NCBI GenBank assembly: GCA_934424575.1
Contig: CAKRXU010000021.1
Span: forward strand, 1 to 46,497
From: an uncultured Blautia sp.
Lineage (GTDB): Bacteria > Bacillota > Clostridia > Lachnospirales > Lachnospiraceae
DNA: 46,497 nucleotides
Reading direction: 5' to 3'
This document shows, one piece after another, positions 22,431 through 31,015 of the stretch (position 1 is its first letter; every line of letters starts with the position of its first letter). A program made the position numbers and the translations under genes. The notes beneath the pieces were generated by a model. The model was not told the origin of the DNA. It was given only the letters and a program-made list of their open reading frames with translations, and searched no databases.

Positions 22431-22733
22431 TTGGCAGGAAGGTACACTTATGATGTTTCAGGAAAAAGAGTTCCGGAGCAGGGAAGTGAACAGTTAGAAA
22501 AAATACTCGACGGGTTACAGATTTTAAGTGACAGAAAAGAATATACTGGATTTTCCAGAGAAAACTTTTATACGGTACTTGAGAAGCAGCTGGAAATAAC
22601 TTCGTTTGACTATGAAAGACTTCGCAAAAATCTGGATATGCTGATCGATACGCTTGAGATCAAAGTCAGTAAGATGACGAAAGCGTTATATTATGAGCCT
22701 TCCTACATCCAAAGGATAAGAAAGGGAAGATGA
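22431..22733 (+). pseudogene. short ORF or remnant of a helix-turn-helix-type protein
   Basis: The frame is open for about 100 codons but has no ATG with a ribosome site; it could only start at a TTG (22431) without one. A good site (AGGAAGG, 22438-22444) serves the ATG at 22450 in a different frame, which ends after 16 codons. The C-terminal part (IKVSKMTKALYYEPSYIQRI) resembles the helix-turn-helix end of uncharacterised Lachnospiraceae proteins and stops abruptly at RKGR. The picture fits a frameshifted, truncated gene, though a real short protein cannot be excluded. Confidence 0.35.
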
Positions 22734-22795
22734 TGCAGTTAAATTACTGAAAAGATGGTTATCTAAAGGAACAGACATACTTACTTACGATGCAA

Positions 22796-22820
22796 AAAGC
22801 AGCTGAATCACAGCTGCTTT
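22796..22820. terminator. bidirectional terminator hairpin
   Basis: Perfect 10-bp stem AAAGCAGCTG (22796-22805) and CAGCTGCTTT (22811-22820). It overlaps the end of the minus-strand aminotransferase gene. Confidence 0.6.
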
Positions 22821-23896
22821 AATACGTTAAGTAGACGTTCATTGTCCTCTGGCATCATGATGCAGAAGCGGATGAATTCTCCGTCAAGACACTGGAAAGA
22901 AGCACAGTCACGGATCATCAGCCCCTCTTTGATGCAGGCTTCGAAGGCATCGGAAGAAGTAAGTTCCGGTTTCTGGATCTTGAGAAGGATAAAGTTTGCA
23001 TAGGCAGGATAAACCTTGTAGGTTGGAATTTCTTTCAGTTCTTTGTAAAGTTTGTCCCTTTCAGAAAGAATCAGATTTCTGGTCTTCTGGATATACTCCT
23101 GATCTTTGAACATTAATTCTCCGGCATAGGCACCAAGACTGTTGAGAGACCATGGTGTCTGTTTCTCTCTCATTTTGGCGAGGAAATCCATGTTTCCGGT
23201 GATGCCGTAGCCAAGACGTATTCCCGGTGCAGCATAGAATTTGGAAACGCCGCGCAGGACCATGAGATTTGTGAATTCCTGTGTGAGCGGAACTGCGGTG
23301 ATCTCATTGATATCCGGTGCAAATTCTACATAAGTTTCATCGATCATCACAAAGATATTATGTTTATCACAGAAAGTGATCAGTTTACGGAGTTCATTCT
23401 GTGTGATCGCAGAGGAAGTCGGGTTGTTAGGGTTGCAGAGAATAAGGAAATCATAACCATTTTCGAGCGTCTTGCAGAGATCATCAACATCCAGGCAAAA
23501 ATCCTGTTCTTCCTGAAGATGATAATATTCCTGTGTGCTTCCGGAGAAAGAAAGTTCACGGGAGTATTCGGAATAAGTAGGTCCCAGAATCAGGGTATGC
23601 TTCGGAGCTTTTTCCTGGATCAACAGAGAGATCAGCTCGCTGGAGCCATTGCCCGGAAGGATAAAATCAGCCGGGATGTTACAGTATTCAGAAATTGTAT
23701 TTCGAAGAGAAGTATAATTTCGATCCGGATAGGAAGAAAAAAGGTCAATATTTGAAGCCAGTGCGTCCCTGACTTTGGATGAGAGTCCAAGCGGATTGAC
23801 ATTGGCACCGAATTTTATGATATCTTCTTTATTTAAATGATAGTACTCACATATTTTTTCTATGTCACTTCCGTGAAAAACCATTTTTGTAGTCAT
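22808..23896 (-). CDS. PLP-dependent aminotransferase, CobD/HisC-like
   Basis: 362 aa, fold type I. The opening FHGSDIEK and IIKFGANVNPLG are typical of the threonine-phosphate decarboxylase (CobD) group, while the rest is shared with histidinol-phosphate aminotransferase. PLP lysine is Lys219 in RGVSKFYAAPGIRLGY, pyridine Asp is Asp186 in MIDETYVEF, and NPNNPT lies at 155-160. CobD makes the aminopropanol linker of cobamides, but no cobalamin gene is adjacent and no histidine gene either, so the reaction is open. ATG 23896 has GAGGAAG upstream; extending it to 23995 would pass the promoter at 23961-23933. Confidence 0.8.
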   Translation of the reverse strand: MTTKMVFHGSDIEKICEYYHLNKEDIIKFGANVNPLGLSSKVRDALASNIDLFSSYPDRNYTSLRNTISEYCNIPADFILPGNGSSELISLLIQEKAPKHTLILGPTYSEYSRELSFSGSTQEYYHLQEEQDFCLDVDDLCKTLENGYDFLILCNPNNPTSSAITQNELRKLITFCDKHNIFVMIDETYVEFAPDINEITAVPLTQEFTNLMVLRGVSKFYAAPGIRLGYGITGNMDFLAKMREKQTPWSLNSLGAYAGELMFKDQEYIQKTRNLILSERDKLYKELKEIPTYKVYPAYANFILLKIQKPELTSSDAFEACIKEGLMIRDCASFQCLDGEFIRFCIMMPEDNERLLNVLKQL

Positions 23897-23932
23897 AGCT
23901 GTACACTTCCTCGCATTTTTTAGTCTTTTACT

Positions 23933-24000
23933 ATCATAAAGCATTCCAGATCTATCTGCAAGTAGATAAACTTGCTTTTCAGGCGTATTTTGCATATAAT
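23933..24000. promoter_or_regulatory. back-to-back divergent promoters
   Basis: Minus strand: TTGCAG (23961-23956), 17-bp spacer, TATGAT (23938-23933), for the PLP enzyme gene. Plus strand: TTGCTT (23972-23977), 17-bp spacer, TATAAT (23995-24000), for the 83-aa gene. The -35 boxes are 10 bp apart, so one bound protein could affect both. Confidence 0.7.
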
Positions 24001-24040
24001 AGTAGTCAGTTTTGCAGATAAACAGTTGGGGGGAAGAGAA

Positions 24041-24292
24041 ATGCGATTACAAAAAGTACAGGATGCATTGGAAAAAAAGAATATCAAATATGAATACACA
24101 GAAGAAGACGGATGCGGGAGCCTCGATTTTATGTTCCGCGGCCTGAAATTCCATGTGTGGGAATATCATGATGGAGTCTGGGGGGCAGAGACCAATATTT
24201 ATGAGGCTGGAAGAAGTCAGGATATTGAGGGAGATTATGAAGCGGAGATTTCAGCGGAGATTCTTTCCTGGCCGGACATGATCAGCAATTAA
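24041..24292 (+). CDS. conserved-looking 83-aa protein of unknown function
   Basis: Acidic, with a likely small alpha/beta fold: an N-terminal helix (MRLQKVQDALEKKNIKYEY), then beta strands around LDFMFRGLKFHVWEYHD. I cannot assign a family. The ATG at 24041 has GGGGGGAAG a few bases upstream, and a good promoter ends at 24000. The GNAT gene follows 20 bp later and the TSUP gene after that, so these three likely form an operon. Confidence 0.7.
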   Translation: MRLQKVQDALEKKNIKYEYTEEDGCGSLDFMFRGLKFHVWEYHDGVWGAETNIYEAGRSQDIEGDYEAEISAEILSWPDMISN

Positions 24293-24312
24293 CAGACAGG
24301 AGTCGGAAAACT

Positions 24313-24864
24313 ATGAAACTAATAAATATCGCAGATGAGGGAGAGGGATACAAAGCACAGCTTTATGAATTGTATGACAATGCATTTCCGGAGCAGGAAA
24401 AAAAACCGCTGCATGTAATGGAGCAGCTTGTCAATGACGGCAAAATGGAAATGCTTGCGATGGTGGATGAAGATGAGTTTGTAGGGCTTGCCATCAATAT
24501 GATCAGCGGGGATCGTGCGCTTCTGGATTACTATGCGATAGCACCGGAGAAGCGGAGCTGTGGCTATGGAAGTAAGGGGCTGGAAGTCCTGCTTACACAT
24601 TTTGAGGATCAGAAATATATCTTTGAAATCGAAATACAGGATGAGAAGGCGGACAATGCAGAGGAGCGTAGACGGAGAAAAGCTTTTTACCTGAGAAATG
24701 GTCTGAAAGAGACAGGGATGTCTGCGAATGTATATCATACGGATTTTGAAATCCTCACACCGGATGGGGAACTGTCTTTTCAGGAGTATGTGGATTTTCT
24801 GAGAGAAGTTCTGGATGAAGAGTATGTGCAGATGCTGCGTCCTACTCTGATTTCTGAGAGATAA
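24313..24864 (+). CDS. GNAT-family N-acetyltransferase
   Basis: 183 aa. Motif A is visible as LLDYYAIAPEKRSCGYGSKG, with the R/Q-x-x-G-x-G/A acetyl-CoA loop read as RSCGYG; motif B is the helical YLRNGL region near 125 (AFYLRNGLKETG). The N-terminal part has the usual FPEQEK start of bacterial GNATs that act on small molecules or proteins. The acceptor is unknown. It sits between the 83-aa gene and the TSUP gene with gaps of 20 and 26 bp. Confidence 0.85.
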   Translation: MKLINIADEGEGYKAQLYELYDNAFPEQEKKPLHVMEQLVNDGKMEMLAMVDEDEFVGLAINMISGDRALLDYYAIAPEKRSCGYGSKGLEVLLTHFEDQKYIFEIEIQDEKADNAEERRRRKAFYLRNGLKETGMSANVYHTDFEILTPDGELSFQEYVDFLREVLDEEYVQMLRPTLISER

Positions 24865-24890
24865 AATAAACAAGGAATAAGGGGAGAGTT

Positions 24891-25667
24891 ATGGGAGAAC
24901 ACATTGTTTTAGTCTATCTGGTTGTATGCTTTTTTGTATTTCTGGCAGGTTTTGTGGATTCGATCGCAGGCGGAGGCGGACTGATCTCACTTCCGGCCTA
25001 TATGATCGTAGGTCTGCCGGCGCATACAGCGATCGCAACAAATAAGATCAGCAGCAGTATGGGAACGGCAGTATCCTCTTTTTATTATCTGCGTCAGGGA
25101 TTTATGAAATGGAAGATCTGTGCACCATCCATTGTAGCGGCCTTTATAGGATCTGCGCTTGGAGCAAAGATCACACTGATGATCGATGAGAAAGTACTGA
25201 AGATCGCCATGCTGATCGTGCTGCCGATCATTCTTTTTTATGTGCTTCGAAGCAAAGCACTGCAGGAAAATCCGGATTACGAAGTGGTAGATAAAGTAAC
25301 TCCGAATTTGATCATGAAATGTATCGTTATTGCATTTGTAGTTGGAATTTATGACGGGATCTACGGACCGGGAACAGGCACATTCCTGATGCTGCTTTTT
25401 ACAGCTTTTTGTCATCTTTCACTGCATGATGCGGCAGGAACAACAAAAGCGATCAACCTGACTACAAACATTTCGGCACTTGCAGTATTTCTGTTCAACG
25501 GGGCTGCGTATATTCCGCTGGGACTTGCAGCAGGGTGCTGTAATATGATAGGAAATTATCTGGGAAGCCATTGCTTTACAAGTAATGGAAGCAAGATCGT
25601 TAAGCCGATCATGGTGGTTGTGATTGTGATCTTCTTCATAAAAGTATTAACAGAATTGATAGGATAA
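24891..25667 (+). CDS. TSUP-family (TauE/SafE) membrane transporter
   Basis: 258 aa, about eight membrane helices in two repeats. The first repeat motif is FVDSIAGGGGLISLPAYM, the second is GIYDGIYGPGTGTFLMLLF. TSUP proteins export or import small sulfur-containing anions such as sulfite or sulfoacetate and other organic anions. Substrate is not predictable here. AAGGGGAG precedes the ATG. Last gene of the probable three-gene unit; a terminator shared with the convergent surface-polymer gene follows. Confidence 0.9.
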   Translation: MGEHIVLVYLVVCFFVFLAGFVDSIAGGGGLISLPAYMIVGLPAHTAIATNKISSSMGTAVSSFYYLRQGFMKWKICAPSIVAAFIGSALGAKITLMIDEKVLKIAMLIVLPIILFYVLRSKALQENPDYEVVDKVTPNLIMKCIVIAFVVGIYDGIYGPGTGTFLMLLFTAFCHLSLHDAAGTTKAINLTTNISALAVFLFNGAAYIPLGLAAGCCNMIGNYLGSHCFTSNGSKIVKPIMVVVIVIFFIKVLTELIG

Positions 25668-25673
25668 GAAGAA

Positions 25674-25703
25674 AGACCGGGGCGTTAATAGCCCTGGTCT
25701 TTT
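25674..25703. terminator. bidirectional terminator
   Basis: AGACCGGGGC (25674-25683) pairs with GCCCTGGTCT (25691-25700), one G-T pair, then TTTT. The minus-strand gene's stop lies in it. Confidence 0.8.
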
Positions 25704-27238
25704 ATAAATTCATAAGTTCGTTTACGATTGTTATGATCGTGATAAGCAAAATATTTCTTTCGCATTTCTGCGTATTCTGTTTTTTCTTTAAAATTATTCT
25801 CATAGTATTCGTAAATCTTCGGAAGGAGTTCTTCTCTGGTCATACAGCGATCTCCGAAGAGCTCTTTTTCCATGTCGATATAACTACCGTTGGTCTCGTT
25901 ATATTTCTCCAGATCAAACTGATAAAAAAGAATCGGTTTACCGAGATAATAGAAATCCCAGGATACACTGGAGTAATCTGTGATCAGCATGGAACATCTC
26001 ATGATAAGCTGATCCAGAGGAATATTGCCAAAAGGAATTAAATGTATCTGCGGATCTTTTATATGAAAGGCAGAAATATATTCCCGAAGTTTTGGGTGAA
26101 TATAAAAAATCAGTTCCGTATGTGTTTGATGCAAAAAAGTCCGGAGTTCCTGGTCATTCAGAAGTGCAGCGTATTCTCTGTAATAACTACTCTGGCAAAA
26201 TGCTTCATCCGTCTGATCTTCCAGCCAGCTTCGCCAGGTAGGCATGATCAGAATAGAAGGATGTGCAGGATCTGCCTTATCTTGCAGGATATCCCATCGA
26301 CTGAGTCCGGTTACAGGAATCTGTTCAGGTTTATAACCGAAATCTTTTTTGATGATTTCTTTTTCTGTTTCTGAAGAAGCAGTAAAGTAGGTCATAGAAC
26401 TTGTACCATTAGCTCCAAAGAGATTTTCTACTCTTTTTAGTGCCAGAACACCATGTTGAAGAAAATAAATATCATGCTTATTGATCTCACGGGAGATCAG
26501 ATTGGGCATAGGTTTCCAGGCAAATGCATGAAGCCGGCTGTCTGAAGCAACATACAGGCTGGCCGTCAGTAAATACAGAAGATGCCGAAAACTTAAAAAA
26601 GGAATGACATTAGAATGGTACTTACAAGCATCGTTCCACTGAGGAGATGATCTGTCTAAGATAAAGAAAATATTCTTTCTTTCTTTAAGAGGAAGATTAT
26701 CCATACAATATTGAAAGAAATAAAATCCATTATCCTGAGCAGAAATGCAGTATTTTTCATAAATTACCCAAATATGTCTCCTTTTCCACACTGGATTTAA
26801 TATTTTGCTAAGTCCAAATGCAGCAAGTTCTTTTAAATGAAAAAAAGGACGGTCGTATTTCTGGATAGGACGGCTTCTCAGTATAAAACGATGACCGGTA
26901 CTTCCCATAGGAAAGAACAGATGCTTCTCCTTTTTTATAAAGTAGCTGCCAAGTATGAGCTGCATACGAAGCCGGTTGCCTAGAACTGGTTTCCAGAATT
27001 CTGTACAGTCGTCTGAATGGAGGATCAGCTTCCAGTCATTTTCGCCGGATTCCAGAATGGAAATGTCAATCTGGAGAAGTAACTGCTGGTCTTTTGTGGA
27101 AATGATTCGAACCGGATGTCGGAAATCCTGACAAAAAAGTTCTGCTTTGAATTCTATATCGGCTCTGGGTGGCTGTATTGTAAGATAAAGCTGAGATTTT
27201 TTTATTTTGATGTGGGTTACATGTAATAGATGTTCCAT
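25685..27238 (-). CDS. CDP-glycerol glycerophosphotransferase-family protein (first)
   Basis: 517 aa. The C-terminal two thirds is a TagF/TarB-type transferase domain (GT-B-like): LQHGVLALKRVENLFG, VTGLSRWDIL, ILIMPTWRSWLE, IHLIPFGN and the closing LITDYSSVSWDFYYLGKPI. These enzymes move glycerol phosphate or ribitol phosphate from a CDP donor onto a wall polymer on the inner membrane face. The N-terminal ~180 residues are beta-rich and are shared in style with the second copy. The ATG at 27238 has AGGGAG upstream and follows a strong promoter; an N-terminal extension to 27472 would run through the divergent acyltransferase start and is rejected. It is probably a surface teichoic-like polymer gene. 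Confidence 0.88.
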   Translation of the reverse strand: MEHLLHVTHIKIKKSQLYLTIQPPRADIEFKAELFCQDFRHPVRIISTKDQQLLLQIDISILESGENDWKLILHSDDCTEFWKPVLGNRLRMQLILGSYFIKKEKHLFFPMGSTGHRFILRSRPIQKYDRPFFHLKELAAFGLSKILNPVWKRRHIWVIYEKYCISAQDNGFYFFQYCMDNLPLKERKNIFFILDRSSPQWNDACKYHSNVIPFLSFRHLLYLLTASLYVASDSRLHAFAWKPMPNLISREINKHDIYFLQHGVLALKRVENLFGANGTSSMTYFTASSETEKEIIKKDFGYKPEQIPVTGLSRWDILQDKADPAHPSILIMPTWRSWLEDQTDEAFCQSSYYREYAALLNDQELRTFLHQTHTELIFYIHPKLREYISAFHIKDPQIHLIPFGNIPLDQLIMRCSMLITDYSSVSWDFYYLGKPILFYQFDLEKYNETNGSYIDMEKELFGDRCMTREELLPKIYEYYENNFKEKTEYAEMRKKYFAYHDHNNRKRTYEFIKDQGY

Positions 27239-27280
27239 AAAAAACTCCCTGTCTTTGTAGTATTTTGCGTAACTATAAAA

Positions 27281-27350
27281 ATTATACAGAACAGAACAAA
27301 GATTTGCAACTGGTCTTTGATTGACAATATAGAGGAAACTGAGATAAAAT
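27281..27350. promoter_or_regulatory. divergent promoters of the surface-polymer locus
   Basis: Minus strand: TTGCAA (27309-27304), 17-bp spacer, TATAAT (27286-27281). Plus strand: TTGACA (27321-27326), 18-bp spacer, TAAAAT (27345-27350), for the acyltransferase gene. Confidence 0.75.
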
Positions 27351-27391
27351 GAAGCGATACGAGTAGAACAGATAAAGTAGAGGAAGTTTGA

Positions 27392-28504
27392 ATGGAGAAA
27401 AAATTTAAATTTACCAAAGCAGACACAGCAGCGGTAAAGGGAATCGCAATCATGTTTCTTATAACGTATCATAGTTTTTCATTAAAGAACAGATTGTATG
27501 GATTCCCGGTAAGTTTCTGGCCGCTGTCAGAGGCAACTGCGATGGCGATCAGCCGTGTAATGGTACAATGTGTGGGAATCTTTGCTTTTTTATCGGTATA
27601 TGGGCTTACACTGTCTATAAAAGCTCAGTATGACACTTATGAATTTTCGGGACATGAGGCAACTTTATTTGCTTTAAAGCGATATGTGAAACTTGTACTT
27701 TCTTTTACATTGCCATTTATATTCTGTATGGGGGTCACTTATCTGACACATACGTTCCGTTATGGAGATGGATTTTTTGAAGATATCATAAATGCGCTTC
27801 TGGATTTTCTGGGGGTGAGCCATATTTTTGGAACGCAGATGCAGATCAATACATGGTGGTATCTGAGCCTTGAAGTTATGCTGATCTTCTTTGTGCCATT
27901 TCTGGTAAGGTTTTATAAAAGATATGGCTGGCTGATCGTTTTTATGAGCCTGCTTGTGGGAAGTTTTATGCTGGAAAAGCATGTGCATCTTACAAAGTAT
28001 CTGTTTGTGGCTCCTCTTGCAGTATGTTTTGCGGATCAGGAAGTTCTGGAACGTCTGAAAGCATTCAGAATCGTAAAGAATGGTTTTTTAAACAAGGCAT
28101 TAAAATTTGTATTGAGTACAGGTGCTTTGTATATTCTGTGCAGATTATTTAATACCTCCTGGGGCACGGATCATTTTGAATTTGCACTTAATGGAATGAT
28201 TCCGGCGTTATTTATTTACTGGGCATATGAATTTGTGATAGAAATTCCTGGAATTCATCAGATACTGGGATTTCTGGGAAAACATTCGGCAAATATATTT
28301 TATATTCATACATTTATAAGAGCTGTATGGCTTAAAGACGTTGCATATTCTTTAAAACATGCAGCAGTGATATGGCTGTTTATTCTTGGCATCAGTCTGG
28401 TAATATCGATTTTTCTGGATATTGTGCGAAAGCTTATACATTTCGACAGATTTTCTGCATGGATCAGTAACAGCATCATAAACTGGGCTGACAGGACTTT
28501 ATAA
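27392..28504 (+). CDS. acyltransferase-3 family membrane protein
   Basis: 370 aa with about ten membrane helices. The start has the family pattern VKGIAIMFLITYHSF, in which the His after the first helix is the presumed catalytic residue. It has the WWYLSLEVMLIFFVPFLVRF central stretch and ends in IHTFIRAVWLKD and helices beyond. Such proteins O-acylate extracellular glycans or wall polymers. Located between two glycerophosphotransferase genes, so it may acylate the same polymer; that is inference. GAGGAAG precedes the ATG. A strong terminator follows. Confidence 0.87.
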   Translation: MEKKFKFTKADTAAVKGIAIMFLITYHSFSLKNRLYGFPVSFWPLSEATAMAISRVMVQCVGIFAFLSVYGLTLSIKAQYDTYEFSGHEATLFALKRYVKLVLSFTLPFIFCMGVTYLTHTFRYGDGFFEDIINALLDFLGVSHIFGTQMQINTWWYLSLEVMLIFFVPFLVRFYKRYGWLIVFMSLLVGSFMLEKHVHLTKYLFVAPLAVCFADQEVLERLKAFRIVKNGFLNKALKFVLSTGALYILCRLFNTSWGTDHFEFALNGMIPALFIYWAYEFVIEIPGIHQILGFLGKHSANIFYIHTFIRAVWLKDVAYSLKHAAVIWLFILGISLVISIFLDIVRKLIHFDRFSAWISNSIINWADRTL

Positions 28505-28521
28505 AACGGAAACAAAAAGAA

Positions 28522-28573
28522 CGCAGCAGTAACTCTGAAAAAAGAACAGAGTTGCTGCTGCGGTTTTGTTTTT
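28522..28573. terminator. strong hairpin between the acyltransferase and second transferase genes
   Basis: CGCAGCAGTAACTCTG (28522-28537) pairs with CAGAGTTGCTGCTGCG (28547-28562), 16 bp with one wobble pair, then a T-rich stretch. It separates two convergent genes. Confidence 0.85.
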
Positions 28574-28575
28574 GG

Positions 28576-30699
28576 TCAACAAAATCTTTCTTTGATTTCT
28601 TCACAGATATGTTTGCTGTGGTTATGGTCTTTGAACTGTAAATATTCTTTACGCATTTTTTCGTATTCTGGTTTCAGGTGGAAATCGTTCTGTACTGTTT
28701 CTTCGAGACGGTCAAGAAGCTGCTCCTGAGTCTTTGCTCTGTCACCAAAAAGTTCTGTATCCATATCAATATAACTTCCATGTGCTTCATTATATTTCTC
28801 GATATCAAACTGATAAAAAAGGCTTGGTTTATCCTGATAAAGAATATCCCAGCACACACTGGAATAATCTGTGATGAGCATACGGCAGCGCATCAGCATT
28901 TCATTCACGGCAACTTCGCCAAAAGAGATCAGGTGTATCCGCTTGCTGATCGATTTGAAGTTATCTGCATAATCCTGGAATTTGGCATGCAGATAAAAGT
29001 TGATCTCGAGATCGTATTTTTCAAGAATATTGTTGAGGCGTTCGGAATTCAGAAGTCCCATGTAATGACGGAAGTAGTCACTTTCTTCAAAATCCTTGTC
29101 CGGTACGGAATCCAGCCAGTTTCTCCAGGTAGGCATGATCAGGATCTCGCGTCTGCCATCAGACTTATCTTCCAGAACATCCCAGCGGGGAAGACCGGTG
29201 TTAATGACTTCTTCTGGTTCATAGCCGAAATTCTCAACGATGGTTTCTTTTTCTTTATTAGTAGATACAACGAAGAGGTTGCAGTCTCCTTTTTTTCCCT
29301 TACCGTAGAAACCATCGACACGTTTCAGTGCGATAACGCCATGCTGGAGGAAGACAAATGGAATCTTCTTGATATAGCGGTTAAAAATACTGTGACGGGA
29401 CTGCATGGCATAAGTATGATATCTGGAATCGGAGCTGACAATAATATCAGCAGCGAGCAGATAGATCATATGTCGGACAGACATGAAGTCCAGAAGCCGG
29501 TTTTTGTAAGGTTCTACCTTAAAACGATCCGGAGAATCCTTATCTATAATATAGAAGATTTTTTTATTAAGGAAGGCTTCCTCGTTCTGTTCCATGCAGT
29601 GCTTAAAGAAGTAATACCCATTATCCTGTGCCATGGAAGAAAATTTCTCACATACGAGGCAGATATGTTTGTGCTTCCAGTAAGGTTTTGCGATTCTGTA
29701 AAGAAAAACGGAAAGAAATTCTTTGAAGATGATGTCCATGCCATCGTATTTTTCGCGTTGACGATTTACGAAAGCAAGGGTACGCTTGCTGGTATAGTAT
29801 GGAAAAAAGTAAAAACCTTTGGCTGTCTGATAAGACTCATTATAAAGAAATTTCTGCTTCATTCGCTGCAGTGCAGTCATAGAAACCGGGATTTTGATGA
29901 TGTTTCCATTGTCAACGTTTTCAAGCAGCAGGAAAATATCCCAGTACAGGCTTTTCCATGCAATTGTCTGAAGGTCCAGAGAAACTGTGATTCGCTGGGA
30001 GTTTCTATGAGGATGAATGCTTTCGGTGATAAAGTCATAAGAAGCGGCATCTTCAAGAAGTTTGCTTCGGAAAAACAGCCCTGTTTTAATATATTTATGC
30101 CTGCTGTTTTCAAGATCAAAGCAGACGGTAAGGCGACCATCTTTTATTTTATGACTGCGAAACGTACAGTGAATGATTTTCTTCATATAGAAATTTCGGC
30201 TGCACAGTTTCACGATTAAAACATTTTCAAAATTTGCCGTAAGAATTCCGATATATTCTGTCGGCTCCAGAGCCTCGTCTTCCGGAAAATAAAAATCTTC
30301 TGTAAAAATATGATAGGATGTATCATTGAGGAAACTGTCATCCGGGAGAAGAGAATATAAAGTGCATGTTTCATCAGAAGCAGTACATTCAAGAAGGATA
30401 AAAAAGTTCTTTGCACTTCGGAATTCCATCAGGTTCTGGAATGGGGTAAGATCCAGGGTAAAGATATGGCTGGCATCTTCAGTAAATGGGAGTGGGGTGA
30501 ATTCATATGTCCTGCTGTCCATTGCAACGAATCGAATAGACGTAAAAGCAGCTGAAGAAAAATCACTGAGAGTCAAAATAGCTTTCTGAGGGGTGAGAGA
30601 TGTGAGGCTGACAGAGATTTTTCCATGGATTTCAGGAGCGAGTAATTCTACTTCTACCGCTTCTAAGTTTTCATCTGGGATTTGCTGATTGGTATTCAT
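28576..30699 (-). CDS. CDP-glycerol glycerophosphotransferase-family protein (second, larger)
   Basis: 707 aa. The C-terminal transferase domain (about 330-707) has the same blocks as the first copy: HICLVCEKFSSMAQDNGYYF, FLQHGVIALKRVDGFYG, NTGLPRWDVLEDKS, ILIMPTWRNWLDS, LISFGEVAVNEML, LITDYSSVCWDILYQDKPSL and FYQFDIEKYNEAHGSYIDMD. The first ~330 residues are beta-rich, with no motif I can name, and about 190 residues longer than in the first copy. The start ATG 30699 has GGAGG just upstream. The long N-terminal part may bind the acceptor polymer. It likely extends a glycerol- or ribitol-phosphate polymer with the first copy. Confidence 0.88.
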   Translation of the reverse strand: MNTNQQIPDENLEAVEVELLAPEIHGKISVSLTSLTPQKAILTLSDFSSAAFTSIRFVAMDSRTYEFTPLPFTEDASHIFTLDLTPFQNLMEFRSAKNFFILLECTASDETCTLYSLLPDDSFLNDTSYHIFTEDFYFPEDEALEPTEYIGILTANFENVLIVKLCSRNFYMKKIIHCTFRSHKIKDGRLTVCFDLENSRHKYIKTGLFFRSKLLEDAASYDFITESIHPHRNSQRITVSLDLQTIAWKSLYWDIFLLLENVDNGNIIKIPVSMTALQRMKQKFLYNESYQTAKGFYFFPYYTSKRTLAFVNRQREKYDGMDIIFKEFLSVFLYRIAKPYWKHKHICLVCEKFSSMAQDNGYYFFKHCMEQNEEAFLNKKIFYIIDKDSPDRFKVEPYKNRLLDFMSVRHMIYLLAADIIVSSDSRYHTYAMQSRHSIFNRYIKKIPFVFLQHGVIALKRVDGFYGKGKKGDCNLFVVSTNKEKETIVENFGYEPEEVINTGLPRWDVLEDKSDGRREILIMPTWRNWLDSVPDKDFEESDYFRHYMGLLNSERLNNILEKYDLEINFYLHAKFQDYADNFKSISKRIHLISFGEVAVNEMLMRCRMLITDYSSVCWDILYQDKPSLFYQFDIEKYNEAHGSYIDMDTELFGDRAKTQEQLLDRLEETVQNDFHLKPEYEKMRKEYLQFKDHNHSKHICEEIKERFC

Positions 30700-30820
30700 A
30701 ATTCCTCCATATAAATTATAGATGTATCTGTTTTTCGACATAAGTAACATAACTATAACATATCGATAACCTAAATTAAACATATTCCTGAAAAAATATT
30801 TGTTTTTTTTAAAATAGCAC

Positions 30821-30849
30821 TTGACATATAAAAAATAGTATGCTATTCT
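30821..30849 (+). promoter_or_regulatory. promoter of the rplJ operon
   Basis: TTGACA (30821-30826), 17-bp spacer, TATTCT (30844-30849). Confidence 0.85.
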
Positions 30850-30855
30850 ACCACA

Positions 30856-30975
30856 GAACGCTGCCGAAGACAGTAGGTGCCGTAAGGCATAAGGATCAAA
30901 ACGCCTACCGAGGACTTAGTATTCTATATGAGATTACATGAGACCTTACTGTCGTTATGCAGTAAGGCTTTTTTT
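30856..30975 (+). ncRNA. ribosomal protein L10 leader with attenuator
   Basis: This is the L10-binding leader found before rplJ in Firmicutes. GTAGG (30873-30877) pairs with CCTAC (30904-30908) around a GCC-GTAA-GGC hairpin. A terminator-like stem CCTTACTG (30944-30951) and CAGTAAGG (30960-30967) is followed by seven T. The stretch TACTGTC (30947-30953) can instead pair with GACAGTA (30869-30875), so the two folds exclude each other. Confidence 0.85.
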
Positions 30976-31015
30976 ATGACGCGGCGGTATAAATCTATAA
31001 GGAGGTGTACCATTT

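Noticed and set aside
27239..27472. N-terminal extension of the first glycerophosphotransferase
   Set aside because: It would cross the divergent promoters and the start of the acyltransferase gene. A ribosome site and promoter support the start at 27238.
28678..30219. 513-codon plus-strand frame opposite the larger glycerophosphotransferase gene
   Set aside because: It lies wholly inside a gene with clear family motifs, has no ribosome site and no recognisable domain. Similar antisense frames over the aminotransferase, flavodiiron, alpha-glucosidase, rpoB and rpoC genes were dropped for the same reason.
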